From Cyanocohniella sp. LLY (lineage in GTDB: Bacteria; Cyanobacteriota; Cyanobacteriia; Cyanobacteriales; Nostocaceae), in NCBI GenBank assembly GCA_022241785.1, contig JAKOMP010000021.1, positions 1 through 64,000 on the forward strand: a stretch of 64,000 bases of DNA. Direction: 5' to 3'. Below, one piece after another: positions 42,804 through 51,965 of the stretch (position 1 is its first letter; each line of letters begins with the position of its first letter). The notes under the pieces were generated by a model. That model ran no database searches. It saw only the letters and a program-made list of their open reading frames with translations, and was not told the DNA's origin. A program made the position numbers and the translations under genes.

Positions 42804-45779
42804 CTAGAATTGGCAATTAATAGGTAATGTAACAATAAATCTTGATCCTTCTCCGAGTACACTTTGGGCTGTAATTTTCCCATGATGACGTTCAGCAATT
42901 TTCCGGCAAATGGCTAAACCCATTCCTGTTCCTTGATATTCCTGACGACCATGTAAACGTTGAAAAACATTGAAAATACGATCAACATACTTTTGGGCAA
43001 AACCAATGCCATTATCTTCGACAATAATTTGGCAAGTTTCTGCACAAAGGCAAACTTGCTCAGATTGGTCGGAGAAAATTTGGCTATAAATTTTGACAGC
43101 GGGTGGTGTTTGCGGATGGTAAAATTTTAAAGCATTGCCAATGAGATTTTGCAGCAATTGGCGCATTTGTAAGGGATCAGCTTTAATTGTGGGTAAATCA
43201 CCAACCTCAATACTTCCACCAGTTTGCTGGATTCTCACTTCTAAATCTGACAATACATCTTGTGCTATTTGTGCTAAATTTACCCAGACAAAAGGTTGTG
43301 CCTGAGTGGTAACTCGTGAAAGTATCAATAAATCTTTAATTAAAGTTTGCATCCTCAAGGCTGCATTTTGCATTCGTGCTAAATAATCGCGTCCTGGTTC
43401 ACTTAAGTCATTTTCCAGAGTAGTTTTGAGGCGATCGCCAAATGTAATAATTTTACGTAATGGCTCTTGTAAATCGTGGGAAGCAATAAAAGCAAACTGT
43501 TGTAATTCTTGATTAGAACGGGCGAGTTCTTGGCGTTGACGAGTTTCTTTGTCCAGGATTAAACTTTGATCCAAGGCAATACCTATTTGATCTGCCAGTT
43601 GTCGCAACAGTTCAATTTCCCATTTTGTCCACTGACGGGGATGTGTACACTGATGGGCAATGAGTAAACCCCAAAGCTGATGTTCCCGAAAAACAGGGAC
43701 GATCAAATTGGCTTTGACATTAAATTGTTGTAACCATTTGACATAGCTATGTTGAAGTTGAGCTTGCTCGATGTCAGTGATGGCACTAATTCGTCCTTGA
43801 CGGTATTGCTCAATGTAACTTTGTGCTAAAGAAGCGTCAGTAATCTGCTGACCCAGAACCACAGGTAATCCAGGAACTACCGATTCTTGCAGCACAATAT
43901 AAGAACCATCGGCGCGTAACCGCAAGATTAATACCCGGTCTGCATGAAGGAGTTTTTGTACCTCTGTCACACTGGTTTGCAAAATTGTATCGATTTGTAA
44001 AGATTGGCGAATTTTCAGGGTAATATCAGCGAACAATTGCGATCGCAAGTTTTGGCGTTGTAGTTCTGCTTGTACTTTTTTGAGTTCGCATAGTGCGGCT
44101 CGGCGTTCGTTAATATCCATCATGCCGCCAATCATCCGGATGACTTGACCATTTTTATCCCTCACCGCCTGACCGCGATCTAAAATCCACTTGTAAGAGC
44201 CATTTTTACAACGGACTAAATGCTCACTAGTATAAAATGGGGTTTCCTGAGCATTATGTTGAGCAATAGCGTGTCTAACTGCATAAAGATGATCTGGATG
44301 TATCCTGGTCATCCATTCATCTAAATTATGAGCAATTTCGTGGTCTTCATAACCCAGTATTTCCTTCCAGCGCCGGGAAAAAAATACTTCATTAGTTTTC
44401 AGATTCCAATCCCAAATGCCATCATTGTTACCCTGTATAGCTAATTGCCAACGTTCTTCACTGGCTTTGAGGGCATCTTCGACTCGTTGACGCTCAATGG
44501 CTATAGCTAAGACATCAGCAACAGCTTGGAGAAAATAAATATCATCTTTGGTAAAGGTACGCTCTTGAGTTGTATGTGCGCCCAAGACACCAAAAGGGCA
44601 TTCTCTGCCATGTATGACGACACTGATACCACCCACCACTTGATGGTCATGCAACAGTGCTGGTCCGCTAAATCGTGTTTCTTGGTGTAGATTACTAACA
44701 GTGACTGGTTCTTGGGCAAGCAAAGTATAGCCAGCTTGGGAATTGATATCGGTGCTGACACTAGCTTGTCCCACTAACCCAGGCTGCCAACCGATTCCCG
44801 CTCGCAGTAGTAAGGCGTCACTATCTGCTAACAGTTCCAAAACTTTACAATATTCCACCTTGAGGCATTGAGCAACAAGCGTCACGCATAAGTTCATCAG
44901 TGTAGTTAAATCTAGACCAGCTAGGGCTTTTTGACTGAGTTCAGCAACCACAGCTTGTTGACTAGCACGAATTTCCAACGCTGACTCTGCTTGCTTTCGT
45001 TTCGTGATATCTGTCTCTACACCAGACATCCCCACAGCTGCCCCAGAAGCGTCACGAAAGACCATACCTTTGCTAGCTAGCCAGTGGATACTACCATCAG
45101 GCCACACGATGCGAAATTCAATTTCATAGTCTACCCCTTTGGCGATCGCCTGCTGCTCCATGCACTTGACTAAATTCTGATCTTCAGGATGAACACAATT
45201 AAGAAAAGTCTCATAACTGCCATCAAAAGTGTCTTTTTCCCATCCATAAAGAGCGTGCAGGGTATCTGACCAAGTAATTTGGTTATTCAAAAGGTTCCAG
45301 TTCCAAATACCCATGCGAGCTGCCTCCAAAGCCATTCTCAGCTGCGCCTCTCGCAATTGTGCAGCCTCCGTTTGCTGGCGTAATTCTCGGATGGCACGAT
45401 TAGCTGCCAAAAGTCGGTGTAAACGTTGAGACAATACTGTCCATTGAATTGGCTTGGTAACAAAATCGGTGGCACCTACAGCAAAAGCTTGCTCTACAGA
45501 TGCTTGATCATCAAGAGCCGTAACCATTAATATAATTGTATCTTCTGCATCAGGAAGAGTTTGCAATTGAGCGCAGCAGGCAAAACCATCCATTTCTGGC
45601 ATGACCGCATCGAGCAATATGATATCTGGGCGGATGCGAGTATAGCTAGCAAGAGCCTCTAAACCATTACTTGCTTCTGCTATCTGATATCCAGCTTGTT
45701 TGATCAAATGGCACAGATGTGTGCGTGTAAAAGAATCATCATCTACAACCAAAATCAGGACAGAATCTTTCTTGGTCAT
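42804..45779 (-). CDS. REC-PAS-GAF-PAS-GAF hybrid histidine kinase (phytochrome-like core)
   Basis: The 991-residue protein has an N-terminal receiver (1-130; LILVVDDDSFTRTHL, LLDAVMPEMDG, VTKPIQ) and PAS-1 (about 150-275; MGIWNWNLLNNQITW). GAF-1 spans about 285-440, PAS-2 about 445-570 (GNNDGIWDWNLKTNEVFFS) and GAF-2 about 600-745. A histidine kinase of the phytochrome class follows, with H-box ASHDLQEPLRKI near residue 766 and ATPase DNGIGF and GTGMGLAIC. GAF-2 has the cyanobacteriochrome frame (YRQGRISAITDI, FNVKANLIVPV, LWGLLIAHQC), but the chromophore Cys-His pair reads Ser-Tyr (HSYVKW), so bilin attachment is unlikely. It sits upstream of an Rcp1-like regulator and next to a receiver pseudogene. 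Confidence 0.93.
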   Translation of the reverse strand: MTKKDSVLILVVDDDSFTRTHLCHLIKQAGYQIAEASNGLEALASYTRIRPDIILLDAVMPEMDGFACCAQLQTLPDAEDTIILMVTALDDQASVEQAFAVGATDFVTKPIQWTVLSQRLHRLLAANRAIRELRQQTEAAQLREAQLRMALEAARMGIWNWNLLNNQITWSDTLHALYGWEKDTFDGSYETFLNCVHPEDQNLVKCMEQQAIAKGVDYEIEFRIVWPDGSIHWLASKGMVFRDASGAAVGMSGVETDITKRKQAESALEIRASQQAVVAELSQKALAGLDLTTLMNLCVTLVAQCLKVEYCKVLELLADSDALLLRAGIGWQPGLVGQASVSTDINSQAGYTLLAQEPVTVSNLHQETRFSGPALLHDHQVVGGISVVIHGRECPFGVLGAHTTQERTFTKDDIYFLQAVADVLAIAIERQRVEDALKASEERWQLAIQGNNDGIWDWNLKTNEVFFSRRWKEILGYEDHEIAHNLDEWMTRIHPDHLYAVRHAIAQHNAQETPFYTSEHLVRCKNGSYKWILDRGQAVRDKNGQVIRMIGGMMDINERRAALCELKKVQAELQRQNLRSQLFADITLKIRQSLQIDTILQTSVTEVQKLLHADRVLILRLRADGSYIVLQESVVPGLPVVLGQQITDASLAQSYIEQYRQGRISAITDIEQAQLQHSYVKWLQQFNVKANLIVPVFREHQLWGLLIAHQCTHPRQWTKWEIELLRQLADQIGIALDQSLILDKETRQRQELARSNQELQQFAFIASHDLQEPLRKIITFGDRLKTTLENDLSEPGRDYLARMQNAALRMQTLIKDLLILSRVTTQAQPFVWVNLAQIAQDVLSDLEVRIQQTGGSIEVGDLPTIKADPLQMRQLLQNLIGNALKFYHPQTPPAVKIYSQIFSDQSEQVCLCAETCQIIVEDNGIGFAQKYVDRIFNVFQRLHGRQEYQGTGMGLAICRKIAERHHGKITAQSVLGEGSRFIVTLPINCQF

Positions 45780-45798
45780 TAGTGCAAAATAGTTTTGA

Positions 45799-46079
45799 CT
45801 ATTGATGAAGAATTGTATTTAAGACTGATAATAATGCTTGTACTGTGTGGTACTGGGATATATAAGCTAACGGTATGTGTTTGCTTGTTGTCAAGCCACT
45901 GGCACTAATCATGCGTAGTTGTGGATTCATAATTTGGTAATGTAATAATGGTTGTTTTACCATCTACATTGGGCATTACCATAATCGATAATTACTACAC
46001 TAATTTTATCTTGATGCTGGAAGTAATGTGCTAGGGTTTCAACGCCATCATAAGCACAAAGTGGATTAATACGAACTTG
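45799..46079 (-). pseudogene. Decayed receiver domain
   Basis: The minus strand of this gap reads as a broken response-regulator domain. From 46079, LCAYDGVETLAHYFQHQDK then ISVVIIDYGN aligns with the DGxEAlalY...D(E)ISlVLtDmxMP centre of receivers. After a stop and frameshift, MNPQLRMISASGLTTSKHIP then VQALLSVLNTILHQ and a stop at 45799-45801 align with the KINPKVKIIAISGLATTDKV ... QLLQTISVV end of the receiver in the 40,123-42,015 kinase. The ALAKP-containing strand and the N-terminal third are lost. It probably was the C-terminal receiver of a former hybrid kinase, cut where moaE now begins. Confidence 0.7.
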
Positions 46080-46568
46080 ATGATGACAAATACATTTATT
46101 TCTGCAATTAAATCAAAAGCTGAAGATAGCTTTGTTATTACCTTTGCGCCATTGTCTCTTGAGGATGTTTACGCTAGAGCTAACGACCCAGCAAACGGTG
46201 CTGTGGTGGTGATGAGTGGGATGGTTCGCAATCATACTGATGGAGAACCTGTGGTTGCTTTAGAATATCAAGCCTATGAACCAATGGCATTGCAAGTTTT
46301 TTATCAAATAGCAGCTGATATTCGTTCCTTGTGGCCTGATGTCAATCGGGTGGTGATTCATCATCGCATTGGGCGGTTGTCTGTGGGAGAAATCAGCGTA
46401 TTAGTAGCGGTTGGTTGCCCCCATCGTAGTGAAGCATTTGCCGCTTGTCGCTATACTATTGATACTCTCAAGCATAATGCCCCAATTTGGAAAAAGGAAC
46501 ATTGGGCTGATGGTTCTAGTAGTTGGGTAAGTATTGGTGCTTGTGAACAGTCAGAAGCAGGTTGCTAA
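46080..46568 (+). CDS. moaE: Molybdopterin synthase catalytic subunit MoaE
   Basis: The protein has about 162 residues. Its start (ATG at 46080 or 46083) is preceded by an in-frame TTG. MoaE joins thiocarboxylated MoaD to precursor Z to make molybdopterin. The family pattern is clear: GAVVVMSGMVRNHTDGEPV, LEYQAYEPMALQ, VVIHHRIGRLSVGEISVLVAV, HRSEAFAACRYTIDTLKHNAPIWKKE (cited in part) with the catalytic Lys pair before HWADGS. No other mo- gene is adjacent. The 5' flank is a pseudogene of a receiver domain on the other strand. Confidence 0.96.
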   Translation: MMTNTFISAIKSKAEDSFVITFAPLSLEDVYARANDPANGAVVVMSGMVRNHTDGEPVVALEYQAYEPMALQVFYQIAADIRSLWPDVNRVVIHHRIGRLSVGEISVLVAVGCPHRSEAFAACRYTIDTLKHNAPIWKKEHWADGSSSWVSIGACEQSEAGC

Positions 46569-46668
46569 TATTTGTATTTTTTTTTACTTATTAATCTTCT
46601 ATTACTCGAATTTCTTTTAAGCTCGACTTTATTCAATTTAGGCACTTTGCTTACAACAGCGGTGAGAG

Positions 46669-48837
46669 CTAAGAATAATTCTTATAGTTACGTTTTTCAC
46701 CGTTACCAACTATACCCAATACATCCAAACGGGAAGTTTTGAGGCTATCCAAAGCTTGTTTCAGTATGGAGGAATCTGTTTTGTCCATTTTTACTACCAT
46801 CAAAATGCCATCTGTGTGAGGTGCTAACAAGTTAGCATCAGCAAGTTCCAAGACTGGGGGAACATCATAAATTACTAAATCAAAATTGCTGTGAAAATCT
46901 ACCATCAATCTCTTCATTTTTTCCGATGAAAGCAACTTTGTCGGATCGGGTGGTATCGGTCCAGCAGTGATCACGGATAAGTTGTTCATTGAGGGCAGTT
47001 CTTTAATCACTTCTTCCAGGGGTAAGTTCGTAGAAATTAAATTACTCAATCCCCATAGGTTATTGACATTTGATAGAGTATGAATGACAGGTTGGCGAAG
47101 ATCAGCATCTACCAGCAGGACTCGTTGTCCCATAACAGCAGCTACTTGAGCTAGATAAAAAGCAATGGTAGATTTACCATCACCAGGTAGTGCTGAACTA
47201 ATGACAATAGAACTAATCTGGCGATCGGAACTAAGCAATTGAATATTTGTATAAAGTACCCGTACAGCTTCTAGGAATTTTTCTGAAAAGTAACCGCTGT
47301 GTTCTTCTTTGGTAAAGAAGAAAGGTAAACCAGGAATACTGCTAGCTACAGAAATAGGTACTTTCACCCAAGCATTTTTTTGGCTCGTAGTGTGATCACG
47401 GTTGTTTTCCAATTGCTTTTCAAATGGAATACTACCTAAGACTGGCAGTCTGACCTTTTCTTTGAGAGCATTAACTGTATGGTAAGTACTGTCTAATTTT
47501 TCCATCAAAAAAGCAACACCAAGGCCTATGACCACACTGGCAACCAATCCTGTCAACAAACTACGTCCCATATTTGCAGAGTTCACAGGGATCACGGGTT
47601 TCTCAGGTGATTGTATCAATTGCCAGCCCAGTTCTGTCTGGGATCTCTGAATTTGGAGATTTTCGCGGGTAGATAAAAACCGATTTAAGCTGTCAGTTGC
47701 TACTTGTAACTGGCGTTGTATTTCAGTATATTGCCTAGACAAAACTGGTAGTTGCTGGCGTCGTTGTTCCAAACTTTGTTCTAATTTGGCAATTTCTCGA
47801 CTTTGCACTTCTAGATTTTGCAGCTGAGTCAATAATTCTGCCGACCTTGTATTTAAGGCGCGCTGTGATTCTTCCTGTAGTACAGACAACAAGCGACTTC
47901 GTGTTTCTCTCAATTTTTGGAGACTTGGGTTTGCATCTTGTAAACGAACTGACTCTGTAGCTATCTGGATATCAAGTTGCTGGATTTGGGTGAGTAATTG
48001 CTGATACAACGGAGAACTATTTAACACTGTCTCTCGGCCACTTGCCTCTTGTAGAAAATCAAGACTGGCACGGGTTTGTGATAATTGAATATCAATAGCT
48101 GCTCTTTGTTCAAACAATTCTGTGGTTTGAGTCGCAAGTGATGCAGCCTCACTTTCTGGATTGCTTAAGTCATATCTTTGCCGAAAAAGTTGCAGTTCTC
48201 GTTGCAGATTATTAACACGAGTTTGCATGTCTGGCAGTTCTTTGTTAATAAACTGAGTACCCTGACGCAATTTGGTTTGTCGTTTCTCTTGGCTATAGTC
48301 TAAAAACTCTTGAGCAATTTTACTTAGTACTACTTGAGTTTTATTCGCATCTTGAGTTCGATAGGTGACTCTGATAATTTTACTTTCACCCAATTGAGCA
48401 ATACTTAGAGAATTGATCAGCGAAGCGTATGTGAGTTCTGGATAGTCTATTTGTAGCTGTTGAACAATCCTTCCCAGCATCTCAGGGCTTTGAAGAACTT
48501 GAATTTGACTGTCATAATCTAAAGCAGAATTATTCCTATTAGGATTTTCCACAATGTTTACGACTTCATCATCCAAAGGTTCTACCAACATCTCAAAAGA
48601 ACTTTCATATTCGGGTTGCTGCGGATTCAGTATTAAGTTGCCAATTACAGCAGCCATCACAGCAACACTTACTCCTGCTATGACTAGCGCTCGTCGCCTG
48701 ACAACATCCAATAATCCTGAAAAATTTCCGTCCTCTCCTTCTCCATCAGCCATTGGCAAAGGCTGGGACTGAGGAAATACATGTATAAATTGACTATCAT
48801 CATTAGAAGTTGAGAATTGAGAAGAATGATTCTTCAT
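46669..48837 (-). CDS. Wzc-like polysaccharide co-polymerase with BY-kinase domain
   Basis: The 722-residue protein has a Wzz domain at the N-terminus with the first transmembrane helix near residue 55 (RALVIAGVSVAVMAAVIGNL). A long periplasmic coiled-coil region (about 80-420) follows, and the second helix lies near 430-445 (LLTGLVASVVIGLGVAFLM). The cytoplasmic ATPase has Walker A (ALPGDGKST, about 546-554), Walker A' (LLVDADLRQP) and Walker B (DLVIYDVPP). BY-kinases usually end in a Tyr cluster; here the tail is short (NGEKRNYKNYS) with two Tyr. Such proteins control chain length and export of capsule or exopolysaccharide. It is divergent from the glycosyltransferase gene 1 kb away. Confidence 0.92.
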   Translation of the reverse strand: MKNHSSQFSTSNDDSQFIHVFPQSQPLPMADGEGEDGNFSGLLDVVRRRALVIAGVSVAVMAAVIGNLILNPQQPEYESSFEMLVEPLDDEVVNIVENPNRNNSALDYDSQIQVLQSPEMLGRIVQQLQIDYPELTYASLINSLSIAQLGESKIIRVTYRTQDANKTQVVLSKIAQEFLDYSQEKRQTKLRQGTQFINKELPDMQTRVNNLQRELQLFRQRYDLSNPESEAASLATQTTELFEQRAAIDIQLSQTRASLDFLQEASGRETVLNSSPLYQQLLTQIQQLDIQIATESVRLQDANPSLQKLRETRSRLLSVLQEESQRALNTRSAELLTQLQNLEVQSREIAKLEQSLEQRRQQLPVLSRQYTEIQRQLQVATDSLNRFLSTRENLQIQRSQTELGWQLIQSPEKPVIPVNSANMGRSLLTGLVASVVIGLGVAFLMEKLDSTYHTVNALKEKVRLPVLGSIPFEKQLENNRDHTTSQKNAWVKVPISVASSIPGLPFFFTKEEHSGYFSEKFLEAVRVLYTNIQLLSSDRQISSIVISSALPGDGKSTIAFYLAQVAAVMGQRVLLVDADLRQPVIHTLSNVNNLWGLSNLISTNLPLEEVIKELPSMNNLSVITAGPIPPDPTKLLSSEKMKRLMVDFHSNFDLVIYDVPPVLELADANLLAPHTDGILMVVKMDKTDSSILKQALDSLKTSRLDVLGIVGNGEKRNYKNYS

Positions 48838-49845
48838 CTATTAATACTTGGTAGTGTTTCACGCAGGATTCAGTAATAAGAACTTTTAATCAGAGGTGAA
48901 GGAATATTAAAGTTAAAAATCAAGGCATTAACATGATATTGACACCAATTTTTTAATAAAAAGGAATAAGTTAAGTGACTAGAATTACTTATATTTTTCT
49001 GTTTACGCAAATTCAGTTGAGTCTAATTATAATACTTACGTGGTTGACCTAATTGAATGGGCATTGCATAAAGTATTAAATTAACTTATTTGACTATTAT
49101 TACATAAGTCAATGTATCTAGGAGTAACTTATTTATATAGTTTATACCACGGTTGAAGAAGATTATCAGAAAATTAAGATTGTATTACATTGTTATGTTG
49201 ATTTGATGAAGGATTTTAGAGCTTAAATGAAAAAAATCACAACCCAATATAAATTTATTGTAAAGTAATCTTAAAGTAATTTTGGTAACATAGAAACATG
49301 ATAATCTAAGTTCGCTGAAGAAAAAGCAGTACGTGCTTTTATACACAATAATGTAAAATAAAGCACATTGACACATACGTTGTTATAAATAATTAGGAAA
49401 TTCTGCCTATATCCAATAAATAGACAATGTTTAATGATTGTATATTTGGTAGCTCATACTTGTACATTTAGAATTAATTCTATTGTTTGCTCCTAGCACA
49501 CTACGCAGATAAAAAAACCGTAGTTAGTAATCTATCTAAATTTTATCTTCACTTTTTTGTGTTTCCTCTGATTAAGATTAGTTTTAAGTTAGATAGAGAA
49601 TTTTTAGATGGATGTAACACATTTATTCTTATAGATAATTTAATTTTTGTTTTATCTATAGAGTGTGCTGCAAATTATGTAATTCTCTGTACACTTGTTT
49701 AAGTTGATCTAATTAGTAGCTATAACAAAAGCTAATAGAATTATTAGTGTTCCATTGCAAATTGTACAAATTAATGGCTTGGGCAATACAGTAATAATAT
49801 TTGCAATTAAAATTTTTGAATTTTCCAAGATTAGGATGAAAGCCG
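48838..49845. other. 1-kb intergenic region
   Basis: This is very AT-rich DNA between the divergent Wzc-like and GT4 genes. Two short frames (49185-49376 minus, 49487-49702 plus) lack domains and ribosome-binding sites, and I regard them as chance. No tRNA, terminator or array is visible. The length suggests multiple promoters or a long 5' leader for the polysaccharide operon. Confidence 0.5.
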
Positions 49846-51195
49846 ATGAGACTTGATGAATGGATTAATCACAAATTATTGCAATCCATTTCTACTCGGA
49901 CAAAAACCAAAAATGAGCATTATAGAGAACCGTACAAAGCGATCAAATTGTCTGTAGTTACTCAATTTTTTCCTCCAGACTACGCAGCTACAGGCCAGTT
50001 AATAGAAGAACTCGTAAGACAGTTAGAGCAGCAAGGGGTTGATGTAGAGGTTTTTACAAGTCAACCTGGATATGCCTTTAGGTCTGATAGTGCGGCAACA
50101 TTTGAATACTCTGGTGGAATCAAAATTCAGCGATCGCGCACTGCTCAACTTTGGCCGGGTAGGATTCGTGGTAAAGCTGTAAATGGTGTTTTATATACTG
50201 TGCGGGCTGCATTGCATTTACTCAGAGCTTGGCGGCGCAATAATTTAATGCTAGTGACTACGGCTCCCCCATTTTTACCCTTAATAGGGTATTTGGCTTA
50301 TGTCTTGTTCCGATTGCCCTATGTATGCATACTTTATGACCTTTACCCAGATATTGCGATCGCCTTGGGAGTAGTTTCTCCAAGTAGTTGGTTAGCGCGA
50401 ATGTGGCGCGCCATCAACAGACAGGTTTGGCTAAATGCCAAGGGAATCATAGTGCTAAGTCCAGCCATGAAGGAGCAGGTAGTGGCGAATTGTCCACAAG
50501 TGGCTGATAAAATTTCTGTAATCCACAGTTGGGCTAACCCTGATTTAATTAAACCTCTTGCAAAACTAGAAAACTGGTTTGCGTGGAAGCATAACTTAGT
50601 AAATAAGTTTACTGTTCTTTACTCTGGTAATATGGGCCGCTGCCATGACATCGACACCATGTTCGCCGCTGCTAAGGAACTGCAAAACGAACCAATTCAG
50701 TTTGTATTTATTGGTGGTGGGGCAAAGCGTGATGAATTAGTAGAAGAAGTTGAGCAATTAGGGTTAAAAAACTTTACATTTTTACCATACCAAGATAAGA
50801 AAGATCTGCCCTATTCACTGACTGCTTGTGATCTTTCACTAGTTAGTGTAGACGCTTGTACAGAAAATTTAGTTGCTCCTAGTAAGCTTTACTCGGCTTT
50901 AGCAGCGGGAAGACCTTTGGCAGTGATATGTTCACCTAAATCATATTTACGGGAATTAATTTCCGAATCTCAATGCGGCAGTACATTTGATAATGGAGAT
51001 AGTCATGGACTTGCTCAATTTATTCGTTTACTTAGTCGTGATCAACAACTAGGAGAAAAAATGGGACTTGCAGGGAGAGAGTATTTGCGATCGCACTTTA
51101 CACCTAAGGTAATATCGCAAAAATACTTTGAAGTTTTACAACAAGCTATTGCCCCTGGTAGGGTAATAAATATGCCTCAAAAGGTTAAAAAGTAA
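49846..51195 (+). CDS. Glycosyltransferase family 4 (WbuB-like)
   Basis: The 449-residue GT-B enzyme has an N-terminal motif VVTQFFPPDYAATGQLIEEL typical of WbuB-type N-acetylhexosaminyl or fucosaminyl transferases. The C-terminal half has VLYSGNMGRCHDIDTM, FVFIGGGAKRDELV and the E-x7-E-like donor site VAPSKLYSALAAGRPL. It transfers an aldose from a nucleotide sugar in the cytoplasm. The first about 35 residues are an extension not usual in the family. It opens the plus-strand polysaccharide cluster. Confidence 0.88.
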   Translation: MRLDEWINHKLLQSISTRTKTKNEHYREPYKAIKLSVVTQFFPPDYAATGQLIEELVRQLEQQGVDVEVFTSQPGYAFRSDSAATFEYSGGIKIQRSRTAQLWPGRIRGKAVNGVLYTVRAALHLLRAWRRNNLMLVTTAPPFLPLIGYLAYVLFRLPYVCILYDLYPDIAIALGVVSPSSWLARMWRAINRQVWLNAKGIIVLSPAMKEQVVANCPQVADKISVIHSWANPDLIKPLAKLENWFAWKHNLVNKFTVLYSGNMGRCHDIDTMFAAAKELQNEPIQFVFIGGGAKRDELVEEVEQLGLKNFTFLPYQDKKDLPYSLTACDLSLVSVDACTENLVAPSKLYSALAAGRPLAVICSPKSYLRELISESQCGSTFDNGDSHGLAQFIRLLSRDQQLGEKMGLAGREYLRSHFTPKVISQKYFEVLQQAIAPGRVINMPQKVKK

Positions 51196-51506
51196 ACATT
51201 ATGAAGGTATAGAAACTTTGATGAATTTCATGTAAAGCATGAGTCAATGTGTGAAAAAACACTACACATCATGGTATAAGTTTATCATTGCAAGATGAAT
51301 TGTAGAGATTACAATTCTTGATATCCAAAAATCAATTTTTGCTCTGAATTAAGAGTTCCAAATAGATGAAATCCGAAATCAGCTAAAAAATAAAAACTTG
51401 CATTAGTTTCCATTAAAAAATGTGTGTTCTCTCAGGAGTTGGGCTTTGACGGTCTTGTGATCTCAGTCCCTCCAGCGTAACCTTCCCGATTTGTTGTGTA
51501 TGTAGA
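51196..51506. other. 311-bp intergenic region
   Basis: The gap between the GT4 gene and the zinc-ribbon gene shows no gene. It may hold a promoter for the downstream export operon. The reading frame of the next gene stays open without ATG back to about 51460. Confidence 0.4.
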
Positions 51507-51953
51507 TTGACATGGGAGGTCGAATTGCAGAGAAGGTGTGACCGAAATCGAAAACGTTCTAAAAGACGGGCTATTTATTGCCCAATTCATAAATGTTATC
51601 TAGATAGTGTTAGTCAGAAATATCCGATGTTTGCTGACCAAGCAGGACAGTTACAACAACGGGGGATGAGTCGGCGTAGTGCATTGATGCTAGTCCAGAC
51701 TCATACAGCAGTTCTCATAGAAGGTGAATGGTTAGAAGCTTTTTGGTGTGAAGAATGCCAGGAAACAAAATGGTATCATGTGCGGAAGTCAGGCGATCGC
51801 GCCTATGAACTAACACCAGCACCACAAGAGCTTTGGCAACAGGTAACAGGCGTAACTGACCCCGGGGGTAATCCTACTGTGGGAGAGTTTACCCGCCGAC
51901 ATTCACGAATGGTTAGCAACCATAGCATCAAAGATTTTAAATTTGTGGTTTAA
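51507..51953 (+). CDS. Conserved zinc-ribbon protein, unknown function
   Basis: The 148-residue protein has a TTG start at 51507, with no ATG until residue 41. It has two widely spaced cysteine sites: IYCPIHKCYLD (about residues 23-33) and FWCEECQETKWYHV (about 78-91), which together could bind one zinc. The rest is basic and helical, without membrane segments. It ends 12 bp before the ABC permease gene, so it is likely translated with the exporter. I do not know its function. Similar proteins occur in other cyanobacteria, as I recall, but I cannot cite a family. Confidence 0.62.
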   Translation: MTWEVELQRRCDRNRKRSKRRAIYCPIHKCYLDSVSQKYPMFADQAGQLQQRGMSRRSALMLVQTHTAVLIEGEWLEAFWCEECQETKWYHVRKSGDRAYELTPAPQELWQQVTGVTDPGGNPTVGEFTRRHSRMVSNHSIKDFKFVV

Positions 51954-51965
51954 GCATCAAGAAAT

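Noticed and set aside
49185-49702. Two short frames in the 1-kb gap of the polysaccharide locus
   Set aside because: AT-rich chance frames on opposite strands, without ribosome-binding sites or domains.
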